Origin: Certhia americana
Lineage: Eukaryota; Chordata; Aves; Passeriformes; Certhiidae
Length of the DNA: 64,000 bases
Direction: 5' to 3'
Assembly: GCA_018697195.1 (NCBI GenBank)
Contig: CM031872.1
Span: 7,595,197-7,659,196 of the forward strand
Below, one piece after another: positions 35,963 to 47,089 of the stretch (the first letter of the stretch is position 1; every line of letters starts with the position of its first letter). The notes under the pieces were generated by a model, which was given only the letters and a program-made list of their open reading frames with translations, made no database searches and had not been told where the DNA came from. The position numbers and the translations under genes were made by a program.

Positions 35963-37849
35963 TTACTCCTTGGATGCTTGGGAATGGCTCCAGTTCTTTG
36001 GGGGTGTTTTACAGAGCCCCTGGTGGGGACCTTGGGACGGTGCTACAGTGATTTTCTCCAGTCACCACTTGGGACACGAGCTGGTATCGATGGCCCTGGG
36101 GGATGCTGGTGGTGGGACACTGTTGGTGACAGGAGGAGTGCTGCAGGCACTCACTACTCTCCATTTTTTCCATATTATTTCCCAAATTTTCCATTTTTTT
36201 TCCAGATATAGCCTTTCTGTATTCCAAAGCAGTGTGAGCCACAACTTCCCAGCAGTTGTGCATCTGTGCTGGTCCCTGTCCTCTCCCACTGCCTGGTGCT
36301 GGGCCTGGATGGTGCCTCATGGCATGGCCATGACCTTTCCTTTTGTCTCCACAAATGAGGGGCTGAACGTGCCAAACCCACTTTTCCTTAGCTTTTACTT
36401 TTTTACTTCTTTTTTACTGTTTCAGCGAGGTGGGGATGGAGCTCAGCTGGAGAAGAAAGAAGCAGCAGATTCAGCTTGGGTTTTAGGAGTGGTCATCTGA
36501 CTCAGCACCCCTTGAATGGCTTGAAAACAAGAAATGAGATAAAAATCCTCTGACACAGAGCACTGCCCTCATTTACCTTGGTCTATTTATAAACTGTTTG
36601 GAAGGGTCACGATAACCCAGGCAGGATGCGGCATCCCTGCGGGGGACATTCCCCAGCTCAGGGATAAACTGTTTGGGTTACTTAGGACGTGTTAAAGCTG
36701 CTCACAGAGGCTGGAAATTTTTGCTAAGAATGAGGGGTCTGGCTTGATGGCCCCAAGAATGCATCCAGGGAATTTACACTGGATTTAGGATTTGGGGGGC
36801 TGACAGTTCAGGGGGAGCCCAGGGATCAGCAGCAGTAATTCAGGGCAGATCAACAAAAGGTGGATAATGTAAAAGGGAAAAAAATCCACCCACCAACCCA
36901 ATCCAGAGCTGATGTGGCCACGGAGCTGAGGGATCACACTGAAAAAGGGTGAATCCATGCTCTGCAAAAAGATCTTTGGGTCTGGGAATGACCTTCCAGG
37001 GCTGGATTCTGCACCCCTGCCAGGGGCTGCTGACACCAACCCCGCACCCCGTGTGGGTCCTGCCCACCATGGATCAGATAATTTTATGATATTCTTTTAT
37101 TCTTCCCTGTCTGGGGCTGTAGGAGGGGCTGGCTCCAAGGTCAAGACCCGTGAGGGTCCTCAGGGGTTTCTGTGTCCCAACCTCATCCCCATTTCCCCTT
37201 CTCCACTTGCAGCCTCTCACTTTTAGTTTCAGGGCTCCCTGCTAGTGCTGCAGGCTTTACATCCGTGGGCTATATTTCTGATCTCTACATCCAGTTTCCT
37301 GCTGGCTCCAAGCCCATGACCTCTTCGTCTGCTTTTAATTTCTTTTTTTTAACCAGTTTTCCTCTTTTTTTGCAGTTTCTCTGGGCAAGGCCAGTGCTGC
37401 AACTGATACACTCACTCCATCCTGGAGCTGCTGGGTCTCACCCTGGACCCGTTCTGAGCTCTGAGCACCCCACAGCTTCCCCAGAGGGACCCTGGGTGCT
37501 TCATTCACCTAATTCTGGTTTCCCAGGACGCACGGGGGGGATTTGCCCGTGTCTGGGATGCAACTGCTGCTCCTCCTAGAAATGTTCTGATTAAACAGGA
37601 AATGTGCAAATACTTGAAGAAAAACTCTAATATTGTCACCTGAGTTGGTGGCACCCGAGCTCCAGCGATGCCTCCTGGTGGGTACCAAACCCAGGGGTGC
37701 CCAAAGCAGTGGATACCACTCAGAGGCAGACATCAAAATCTCGGCTCAGGGCACCGTTCCCCTCTCCTCTCTCTCCGTGTGGGAGAGGCTGTGTTCGTGC
37801 AGGATTTGCATCCCTGGCCGCAGGAAGGGCTGTGGCACCGCTCGTCCCC

Positions 37850-38140
37850 ATCCTGGCCCCGCACCCGTTTCCTCCCCGCGGGGCCCAGCCGGGGGGGGCC
37901 AGCCTCAGCACCCACAGGGACACGGGGGACAGGGCTGGTGGCATCAAGGCCCTGGGGGACAGGGGTGGTGGCCCCACTTTGCTCCAACGTGCCCCCCCCC
38001 CTCCATGCACTGCCCCCCATCGCACTGCCCTGATGCCCCCATGTGCCCCCCAAGGCACAGCTCCCCCATGTACACAGCCTCCCCTGCCCCCCCACCCCAT
38101 GGCAGTGCCCCCCACGAAAAACAAGCCCCCCCCCAAAAGC
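37850..38140. repeat. C-rich low-complexity block (G-quadruplex potential on minus strand)
   Basis: Multiple runs of 5-9 C are separated by short spacers (for example CGTGCCCCCCCCCTCC and AAGCCCCCCCCC), with GGGGGG and GGGGGAC repeats on the plus strand at the 5' side. No coding content was recognised. Confidence 0.6.
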
Positions 38141-39889
38141 ATTACCTCTGTGCCTGCGTGTTTCCCCCAGTGTGTCCCCTCCCCACAGAACACAGCAGCT
38201 TGTCCCCTCCAATTTGGGGGGCTGGAGGTCCCCAAAGCTCTGTCGGGGTTGTGGGGGGACACACAGCCCCCATACCAGGGCCAGGAGCAGCTCAAGGGGA
38301 TATTTGGGCTGGGAACATAAGGAGGTTTTCCATCATCCTGTCCTTGTCCCCACATGGGTCAGACGCCTCCTGGTGCCATTGATGCCTCTGCCCTCCCAAG
38401 GTCCTCCCCAGTATTTTTGGCAGCCTCTCCAGCTCCAACCTGCGATTTTGGAGTTGGCAGCAACACCAGGACAGTGTCCCCAGCCCTGCCTCACCTTGTC
38501 ACCTGTATGGCCACTCCATGGCTGGCAGTGGCCAAGCTGCCCCTCCAGATTCTCATCCCCAGGTGCCATCCAGCTCCACCAGCACCACGGGGGTCCCAGG
38601 CAGGTCAGTCCCATGTCACCAGGATCTGTCCTGCACCCTCTGCTCCAGCAGCATTCTCCAGCTTGGGTTTAGAACCCCCCTTTCCAGGGCAGACTGTGCA
38701 TCTTCCACCCTCCCTGGGTTTCCTGCTCTGTTCTGGGGGTTTCCTGTCCCCCCCATTGCCACCAACAGCCCATGAAGTGCTTGAGTGAAATGGCTTGAAC
38801 TCCTTCCCAGTTAGAGCAGAACAGTTTTTGTAGGGCTGTAGAGCTTCACTGTCAGCCCTTGAGGGGGGTGGCAGCTTCTTACTTCTCTAATGTTGAATGT
38901 TTCAGAGCTTTGGGGGGCACTGTGTTTTCGGGGTTTTATAATGGTTACCAACCACACTGCTTGGGGGAAGCTCTTCCTTTTCAAAAACCTGAATTAGTCA
39001 CAAGAGCATCTCTCTTCGTGGCTGCTCCCAAAACACCTGCCAAGCTCCTCGTAATGGGATCTCTGCTTCGGGTCAGCCCTGCCCGGCTTCCTGACCCTGA
39101 GGGCAGCTCCCAGCTGCTGAGTGTCAGCTCCAGCTAGGTCCCTGTGCCCTGTACACAGAAATGCCCACATTTGCAAGGATTTGTTAGGCAAATCCTGCCA
39201 GCCACAGCAGAGGCACACGCAGCTGCCTGGCACAGGGCTGGGGAGAATTGCTCTGAGAATGCCCTCCCGTGAAATGGGGGGAATAGTGTGCATCACAGCC
39301 AGGGTGGGATCTACACTGTGATGCACCAAACCCCCTCAGATTCGGGGGGTTTTCCCCCTTATTTTTGGTCCTGTGCAGCTGAGTTCACAGGGTGCTGCTT
39401 CCAGCTTGGAATACCAGCGAGAGCTCACTTTGGGTGTCTCTGGCTTTAGCTAACGGGCTTGTTTTGGGGGAAAGAACCTTGGCCAGGTTGTGTGAGAGGT
39501 GGGACGTGCCAGGGTATCATCAGGGCTGAAGGAAAGGGGAGGTGTAGGTGAGGAGGAGCCGCTGTGATGAACTTTTGCGCTGCTGGGTAAGGAAAACCCC
39601 ACTGCTTCCTGCTCTGAAGGTTTGAAGTGGTTTTCCGCGGGGAGTTTTTGTGCCCACACCAGAACTTGGTCCCACGGCTGCCGTGCAGCCCTGGCACTGA
39701 CTGTCCCCATGTCCCCGTGGTGTTTGGGCAGAGCAGCGAAGGGGCCAAGAACTTCGGGCGGGCCGGGGGCAGCAGAGCAGGAGCGGCTGCAGGGGGTGCC
39801 CAGGGTCCAACCAACTACTCCAGACTTGCTGTATTTCCAGACTCGTTATTTTTTAAGGACTCGCTCCTTCCCCGCAGACTGACGGGATT

Positions 39890-40340
39890 TTTCTCCCTGT
39901 TTCTCCTGTTGGCGCGGGGAAGCACCCAAGCGCCGCGTCAGCCCCAATTAACCCCTCTTGGCAGCGTCACCGCTTTGACCTTTAGGAGACGGGCTCCGGG
40001 CTAATGACTAACGACTGACACCGCCGAGGGTGGGGATGTTCTGCCCGGGCTCTCGGGGCAGTCCGGCTGATGAGCTCACCCCGCTGCCCCGGCCCGGCCG
40101 TGACGGCAGCGAGCGGGGAGGGCTCCGGGTGGGGGGGGGGGTCACGGAGCCGGCCGGCAGCGGCCATCCCGTGGCACGGAGAGAAGGAAGTGGCGCCCAG
40201 GGCCACTCCTCCTCACCATTTCCTCTCCGGGGCTGGTTTCTGTCCGGATGAGAGCGGCGGCAGAGGAGCTGCCGGCCCGTCCGAGGCCGAGGCGGAGGAA
40301 GCGCCGGTGACCGGCGCCGAGGGGACACCGCGGGTAACTG
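39890..40340 (+). promoter_or_regulatory. CpG island, probable TOR4A promoter and non-coding first exon
   Basis: This is a sharp CpG-rich island isolated between ANAPC2 and TOR4A. It contains AGGAAGTGGCG (ETS-like), several GGCCGG/CCGGCC stretches, and a plausible splice donor at ACCGCGG|GTAACT near 40335. The TOR4A coding exon begins after an acceptor at 44214, so a non-coding exon 1 here is a reasonable inference, not shown directly. Confidence 0.5.
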
Positions 40341-43300
40341 CGCTGGCATCGGCTCCCCCGTCCTGCTCCCCACCCCTCAGGGGTCACCGAGACACCCCAG
40401 GGCTACTGCCAGCTCCATCCCTGCCACCACCTCCTGCTCGTCCCCAGTCGCTCCTTTCCAGCAAAAGCCGCCTCGGTTTTCCAGGGATGCTCCGGCTCCC
40501 GGTGGTTTAGGATGCTTCTGGCTCTTCCCCTCCTCTTGCTGTCCCTCCCTTCGGGCTTGGCTTTGGGGCCAGGCAAAACCTGGGGCTGGGCTGGTGGGGC
40601 TTGGTGTCTAACAGGCTGCCGTGGGGACTGCTGGCTGTCACCCGTGTCACCTGCGCCGTGTGTTCGTGGAGGGTGGGCACCTGCACCCGCCGAGCTCCGG
40701 CCGTGCATCGCACCGCGTTGCTCAGCTTGTTCCCAAGCAGGGCCCCCGGGCAGCTGCAGTTCGGGATGCCGGGGCCCTGCTGGCCTCTGCCGACATTCCG
40801 TGTTTGTCCTCCCAGCCACTGACCCCTTTATCTGCAGTTCCCGCAGCAAGGGGCTGCTTTGTGCCACCTTCCCCATGGAAATGCTCCTTTTTGGGTGGAG
40901 GGTTTGGCTCCAGCTGCGGGTGAGGGGCTATTAATCTTTAGAACTTCCAGCAGTTCCCTTTTCCCAGCAGCTTTGCTCACGCAGAGGGGCTTAGTTTGGG
41001 GTGCAGCCTCCCCAGCCGGGGGTACTTTAAGCAAGACCACGGTTCTCTGCTGGCCTCTCCTGCCACCAGGGGCTTTTGCCGCCTGCCCAGGGGATGTCCC
41101 CATCCTGCTCCCCTCTCCCAGGCTGCCTCCAGCTGCCCACACAGGCTCCTCTGTTGTGGAAACGTTGTTTTGGAGCAGCAGGGTGCGCGAATGCAAACAC
41201 TGCAAGAGTTACAGCAGGAGAGCTGGAGGCTTCCCAGGAGTGTTTCCAAGTGCAAGTTTTCCTATGGTGTCCAGGCTCAGCACAGAACAGCGATCAGCAG
41301 TGTTTGCACAAGCACTGGGATGCTGCAGACAGAAATTCCCGGGTTCTCTTTCCTGTTATTTTCACCAAATATAAATTATGCTGCCGAAAGTGGATCATTA
41401 CAGGCTGGCACAGCCTCCTGGCCAGCCTTGGCCCGACACTGAGTGTGCAGGGGCTGCTCTTAGAAACTTCCAGTCCTATGTAAATACCAGCAGGTATTCG
41501 GGTCTGAGTCATGGCATTAACAGGGTTATTATATTCGTGACTGGACAGATTCTTTGCTCAGATGGGGTTTTGTCTTTCCACCCTGCCTTGCTCGGCTCAT
41601 CTGGAGGGTTGGGCATCCCACACCAGTGGCATGGATGTGCTCGTGGGCTTTTGGGAAAGAGGATCTTGAACATTTCCCAGCTGGTGAGCAGTCAGTCCTC
41701 ACCTTTCCCCCCAGGTCTATGGGCTTCAGGCTCTCTGCATGGACATGGTAATGGGAGATCAAGCTCTGGGCTGTAAGCAGCCAAATCACTTCATGTTTCA
41801 GCTCCAGCAGCACCTGGCTGTGGCCTGGCAATGTCCATGGAGAGTGCTTGGGGTGTCCCATATTTCCCTGCCAGGAGCAGCCTCCCAGGCGTTGAAGGGA
41901 GCCTGTGAAAAAGAGAAAATTTAAAAGCAGGTCCTGTTATGACAGGACAAGAGGTGATGGTTTAAACTAGAATAGAGTGGCTTTAGAATAGATACAAAGA
42001 AGTTTTTGAGAATGAGGGTGGTGAGACCCTGGCATGGGTTGCCCAGAGTGGCTGCCCCAATCCAGACAGGATTGGATGGGGCTTGGAGTAACCTGGGCTA
42101 GTGGGAGGTGTCCCTGCCATTGGCAGGGGTTTGAAACGGGATGATTTTTGTAGGTTCTATCCAACCAAAACTATTCCATGATTCTGTGATCCTTCTGTTC
42201 TCTAAAACTTTTCCTGTAAATTTCCATAGCCTCTTCCCTGGCATTTAACCAACCCCCTCTTCACCTACAAGGGCTTGGGGCTGAGAAAACTTCACCCTGT
42301 GTTTGTGGAGACGTGTGTCAGTGCCTGCAGGGTTTGCTCATCCCTGGATGAGCTCTGTGGTGTCCCTGATCCTTTGAGTCCGTGCTGGTCTGAGCTGCAG
42401 GGGTTGGTCCCCAGTGGCTTTGGGGACCTGCAGGCACTATGTGAGCAAGGCAATGCAGGGTGTGACTCCAGGGTGGTGTGGGGACAGCCCAGGGCTCCCA
42501 GTGGCATCCTTTGGGTGGCATCGCAGTGATGGTGACATCCAGCCCTCCTTCCTGGTGCCACCTCAGGGCCTCCTTGTCAGATCTCGTTTGGCTGGTTTTG
42601 CCTTTGCACACCAAACCCTGCACAGGGTCAGGAATTAGGTCAGCAATTAGCACTCGGGGTTAATTGGTGCACAGCAGTGGCAGGTCCAGCAATGACGACT
42701 GGGCTCACTGGCTGCTCACACATGGTCCTGAAATCAACTTGTGCACGGAGTGGGAGTGAAGCTTTGCATTTCAGGGAGGCCAGGATGGGTGTGGGGTGAA
42801 GCAAGGAAGCAGAGGGAGCATTTCCCAGTGCCTGTGGCTCCCACACAGATCCCAGGGTGCCCCCAGGCTCGGTGGGTGACGGAGGCCACTGTGTACAGGG
42901 GAAGTAAAACCTTGTCCAGAGCGTGACTTTGTGCAGGTTGGTGGCTTCCTGCTGAGCTGAAATGAGTTAATAACAAACTTTCAGACCTCCTTGTTCTCTC
43001 CAGAGTCATAGTGCTTTTGGCAAGACCCAGTGTTGATTTTTTAAGGATGGCTGATGGATGTGGCTTTTCCTCACATTGCCTGCACTGGCTTCCTGTTCTG
43101 GGGCTGGCAGTGTCACACCAGCAAACTGTCCCTTGTGTCACAGCTGCTGCAGCCAGAGGTGTCAGAAAAATGCCCTCCCACCATGGCACAGCTTTGCCAC
43201 CTCCAGCCTTGTGCCTGGCAGGCCAGCACGTGGAGGTGGTCATGGGGCTGCATCCAACCCTGCAGAGCTGTGTTCTCCCAGGGGCTTCCCTTCTGGGTCT

Positions 43301-44213
43301 GTGCCTCTTGTCACATCCCTCTGGCCTCTCCTGCTCCTTGTTTGACAGCTGAGGTTTGTCCATTCAGATGATTATCCCAAACAAATGAGCTCTCCTATGC
43401 AGCTCCAGGGTTTCACATGGCAGCCCCTGTGTCCTTCCCACATGTCCAGGGCTGTGCATGGGCACACAGGGCAGGGAAGGACTGTGGGGTGGCAGGGCTG
43501 GGATTCTGTGAGGCTGTCCTGCTCCTCTCCCAACAGCCATGTGCCACTGGCAGGCTCAGGCACAGCCACACTGCTTCTCTGCAGCCCCTCTGAACCTTCC
43601 CATCCAGGGGCAGCTCTCATCTCACCTCCCTGCCAGGCACATCCACCAGCACAGCCAGGAAAATCCTCCCCTGGGAGATGCCACCACAACCAGGATGGAA
43701 ACTGCAGCAAGTCACTCCCACGCCCCGAGAGGTGGCTGTGGGTGGACAAGTGACTTCCCACAGGGTGTGTACGTGCCTGTGTGCATGTGCTGGCACAGAG
43801 GTGGGGCTTTGTCTCTTCCTTAAATTTAGCAGGTGTAGGGAAAGAGGCCTGGGCACCTGTGGTTCAGAGCATGGGTCAGTCTGTCCTGCTGTCCTCTGTC
43901 CTGCCTCAGTCTCACAGCAGAGCCTCTGGCTTTGGCCCCAGCCAGCTCTGACCTTCCCTTCTGCATCTGAAGGCAGGGTTGGGTTTGTGTTATAACATCA
44001 AATTGCATTGGGTCACTGAATTTCATCTGTAGTTTTGCACATCTGTCCCATCTTCCAGAAAGTCAGCTTAGGTCTAAAAGTCTCTGCCACCTTGCCATTG
44101 CTAATTACTGCAGGTTTCTGCCCATTAGAAAGGGGGATATCTGTCTAATTCCACTGTTATTGGTCACTTCCTGATGTTAGGAAGGTTGATTTTACATTAT
44201 TCCTTTTCTTTTT
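40341..44213 (+). other. Probable TOR4A intron 1
   Basis: This 3.9 kb stretch has no recognisable coding exon. It contains one full-looking CR1 3' fragment (41925-42192) and ends in a polypyrimidine tract and acceptor TTTTCTTTTTAG. Confidence 0.5.
41925..42192 (+). repeat. CR1 LINE 3' fragment
   Basis: Sense CR1 about 270 bp long: GACAGGACAAGAGGTGATGG, GGGTTGCCCAGAGTGGCTGC, GGCTTGGAGTAACCTGGGCT, GGAGGTGTCCCTGCC, ending in ATTCCATGATTCTGTG. Confidence 0.9.
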
Positions 44214-44254
44214 AGAAAGAAGATGATGTGAATGGGCTGTAAGAACCAGACGAG

Positions 44255-45883
44255 ATGGAGGAAGAGCTGCCCTGCTCTGAGGTGGATGGAAAAAGTGTCC
44301 TCAGGGATCTGGGGGTGGAGATGCCCTGTGTGGAGAGCAATCCCACAGGAGACACATCTGGAGTGGAGAAGGATGCAGGAGAGGTGCCCTGTGCTGAGAG
44401 CAGCACAAAAGAAGAGGCTCCTTGTGACCCAGGAATTGTCTTCACTGAGGGAAGCGTGGAAGGAGAGACACTGGACAGTGGCAGTGATGGGGAAAAGGAG
44501 ATTCCCAGCACTGGCAGTGACAGGGAAGGGGAAATTCCTGGCACTGACAGGGAAGGGGAAATGCAGTGTGATGCAAAAGAAGAGGAGTCCTGCTCTGAGA
44601 GTGACACAGAGGAAGTACCAGATGCTGTGATCCCTGCTGCTTCCAAGAAAATAACTTCTATTTCCTCTCCCTTACGGGCCATCGTCCGCCTGCGCCGGCG
44701 CTACCGGGGGCTGAAGAAAAGCCGTCTGCAGTTAGAGCTCCCTCGGGAAAAGTCTGCAGAGTTTGTCCACACCAGGCTGCTTCAAAGGCAGCTGTCCCTG
44801 AACAGAACCTCCCTGTACAGCCCTTCCATGTCCTTCTTTAATCAGTCTGGCTTTGAGAGCTCCCAGTACTTCACCTTTGACACATCTGTGGAGCATTACT
44901 CCATGAAAAAGTGCAGGCGAAAAAAGAGCCGGAGGAAATCCAGGATGGTACTCTACCCAGACAAAACAAAAAAATACCTCCCAGCAGAGGAGAAAAGCAA
45001 GGCAAAGCGCTGCCTCCTCTTGCTCATTGCTATTATCTTCTTCCAGATTCTCAATGCAATAGAGAACTTGGATGATAACCTCCAAAAATACGACCTCGAT
45101 GGTTTGGAGAAAACCATGCACCGGGAAGTATTTGGGCAGAAGTTTGCTGTGGAAAGTATTGTGGAATTACTGAAAGACTATCTGGCTACCCACATCCACA
45201 ACAAGCCTCTGGTGATCTCTCTGAATGGCCCCACAGGGGTTGGGAAGAGCCACGTTGGCTGGGTGCTGGCCAAACATTTTCGTTCTGTCATGGACAATGA
45301 CTTTGTGCTGCAGTACTTTGTGATGCATCACTGCCCCAGCGGGGTGGCTCCCCTCACGTGTGAGATAGATCTATCTAAGAAGATTTCTGACATGGTTACC
45401 AGAGCTGAAATAGAGGAAAAGACCCCGCTGTTTATTCTGGATGAGGTTGAGCTCATGTCCCCCGTCCTACTGGACACTCTCAGCCGATTCTTTGAACCCA
45501 ATCAAACCAATGAGTTCCTCAATGCCATCTACATTTTAATAAGCAACCTGGGAGGTGCTGAAATCACAAAGTTTGTTATCCAGAATGCATCCACGGAGCT
45601 TTTGCATCAGCAACGGGGAGCTGAAGAGCTGCTGAGCATCATCCAGCCAGTCCTGGTCAGTGTCCACCCTCTGTGGAAGGCTGCAGGCATCATCCCCTTT
45701 GTCCTTCTGGAGAAGTCTCATGTCATAAACTGCTTCCTGGAGCAGATGAGGAGGGAGGGGCTCTACCCCGACCAGAAGCACATTGAAAATTTGGCAAATC
45801 AGCTCAGTTACTACACTACAGGGGACAAGCAGTACTCCAGCATGGGCTGCAAGCAGGTTGTGGCCAAAGTCAACCTCCTGTAG
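44255..45883 (+). CDS. TOR4A: Torsin-4A, single coding exon
   Basis: TOR4A is a torsin-family AAA+ ATPase predicted to act in the ER/nuclear-envelope lumen as a membrane-anchored protein. The 542-residue frame has an in-frame stop 12 nt before this ATG (TAA at 44240-44242), and a splice acceptor ends at 44214, so coding starts in this exon. Features in order: an acidic Ser/Glu-rich segment (about 1-145), a basic LRRRYRG patch, a basic KKSRRKSRMVLYP block, one hydrophobic span (about 253-269, CLLLLIAIIFFQIL), NAIENLDDN, Walker A GPTGVGKS (325-332), Walker B LFILDE (392-397), a NAIYILISN sensor-1-type strand, and a C-terminal GCK (531-533) at the torsin sensor-2 position, ending VNLL. Mammalian TOR4A is about 423 residues, so the N-terminal acidic part is extra. 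The AAA+ core is intact. Confidence 0.95.
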   Translation: MEEELPCSEVDGKSVLRDLGVEMPCVESNPTGDTSGVEKDAGEVPCAESSTKEEAPCDPGIVFTEGSVEGETLDSGSDGEKEIPSTGSDREGEIPGTDREGEMQCDAKEEESCSESDTEEVPDAVIPAASKKITSISSPLRAIVRLRRRYRGLKKSRLQLELPREKSAEFVHTRLLQRQLSLNRTSLYSPSMSFFNQSGFESSQYFTFDTSVEHYSMKKCRRKKSRRKSRMVLYPDKTKKYLPAEEKSKAKRCLLLLIAIIFFQILNAIENLDDNLQKYDLDGLEKTMHREVFGQKFAVESIVELLKDYLATHIHNKPLVISLNGPTGVGKSHVGWVLAKHFRSVMDNDFVLQYFVMHHCPSGVAPLTCEIDLSKKISDMVTRAEIEEKTPLFILDEVELMSPVLLDTLSRFFEPNQTNEFLNAIYILISNLGGAEITKFVIQNASTELLHQQRGAEELLSIIQPVLVSVHPLWKAAGIIPFVLLEKSHVINCFLEQMRREGLYPDQKHIENLANQLSYYTTGDKQYSSMGCKQVVAKVNLL

Positions 45884-47041
45884 GGATTTACTGCAGAGAC
45901 CAAGCCCTGCTCTTGGGATTTGCAAAATTCTGTGCTCATGAGGAGTGTGTTACAGCAGGCTGTGCTCAAGGTGTCCTTTCTCAGCTCTGCCCTGGTCCAG
46001 GCAGAGGGGTGGCAGCCTGGACAGCCCGGGCCCTGTTCTCCAGAGACCTCACTTTTTCCTGATGTTCTGTGAAAAAGGAAGGACAAGGAAGCTGGAGCCA
46101 ACTCCCAATAAGTGCAAGATGCTTTGTTCTCTTCCTCACATTCTCATTTGGGATTCTTGTATTAAGGAGTTTTGAGGTGGCATCAAAAGCAGGATATAAA
46201 TAGGCTGAAACAATCCCTGGGTCACTTCCCGTGCAGAATATGTCACCTCACCTGTCTCACTCTCTCCAGGCTCACAGCTCTTTGCTCTTCTTGGTCCTGG
46301 CTGGTGTGTGCAGAGCAGAGGCAGGGCTGGACCCTTGGCACGTGGACAGTTTGTGGCTCCTGGCCCCCCAAATGTGCAAGTCTGCCTTCCCCAGCTCCTA
46401 CGTGACCACAGCCTCTGGAGAACACTTTTTGGACCTGTTTCTGAGCTGTTGCTCTTCTGAGCTCATCCCTGAGCTCACCTTTGGCACCTGCAGTGAGATT
46501 TCTGCCCTGCAGGTGTGTTTGGGCTGGCCTCAAAGACTGCTCAGCTGTGCCAGGTGGTGCAGAAATAACCTCTGGATTGTTTCAGGTCTGGTGGTGACAC
46601 CTCATCCTCATCCTCTTCTGCTTTTCACCTCTGGGGACACGTCACTGTGGTCAGTCATTATTTGGAAAGCCCAAAGCAGCAATTGATGGATATTAAACAA
46701 CACACTCTGGAAAAGACAGTTTGGGCTGATGGAGTGGAAATTCTGGGCTTGTTCCCACCCAGTTCTGGGAGGCCAAGAAGAGGCTCTTTGCCATTGAGCC
46801 CCAGGTGAGATGTGGCCTGGGAGCAGCTTGGGAAGAGCACACTGTTTTGAGCAAAACTGAGCAGGTATTTATGACATTGTTTTCTCAGGTTGTGGTTTTG
46901 TACAAGATTTCTACAGCTTGCTGTGAATTCCCAGACAAGAAACTGTGTGGATGTCTGCACTGGGGGTTTGTTTCACCTCTTTCTAATTGTTGGTCTCCAA
47001 AGGCTCCATCACATCCTCCAGCTTCCAGATCTATTGTCAGG

Positions 47042-47067
47042 AATAAACCCAAACTATCCTGAATAAA
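47042..47067 (+). terminator. Tandem AATAAA signals, probable TOR4A 3' end
   Basis: AATAAA occurs at 47042-47047 and again at 47062-47067, about 1.16 kb after the stop codon. These are the first canonical signals I see downstream, implying a 3' UTR of about 1.2 kb. Confidence 0.5.
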
Positions 47068-47089
47068 ATAATTGAAAGTGCATTTCTTT

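Larger units (their letters stand above)
33550..39880. other. Intergenic region between ANAPC2 and TOR4A, first part
   Basis: No recognisable coding exon was found in 6.3 kb. It holds an antisense CR1 fragment (35818-35962), T-rich runs near 34800-34830 and 36170-36200, and a C-rich block at 37850-38140. Open frames such as 37633-38382 come from low-complexity GC-rich sequence and show no known domain. Confidence 0.55.

Noticed and set aside
37633..38382. 249-residue plus-strand frame in C-rich DNA
   Set aside because: Low-complexity Pro/Ala/Thr content, no start or splice context, no recognisable family.
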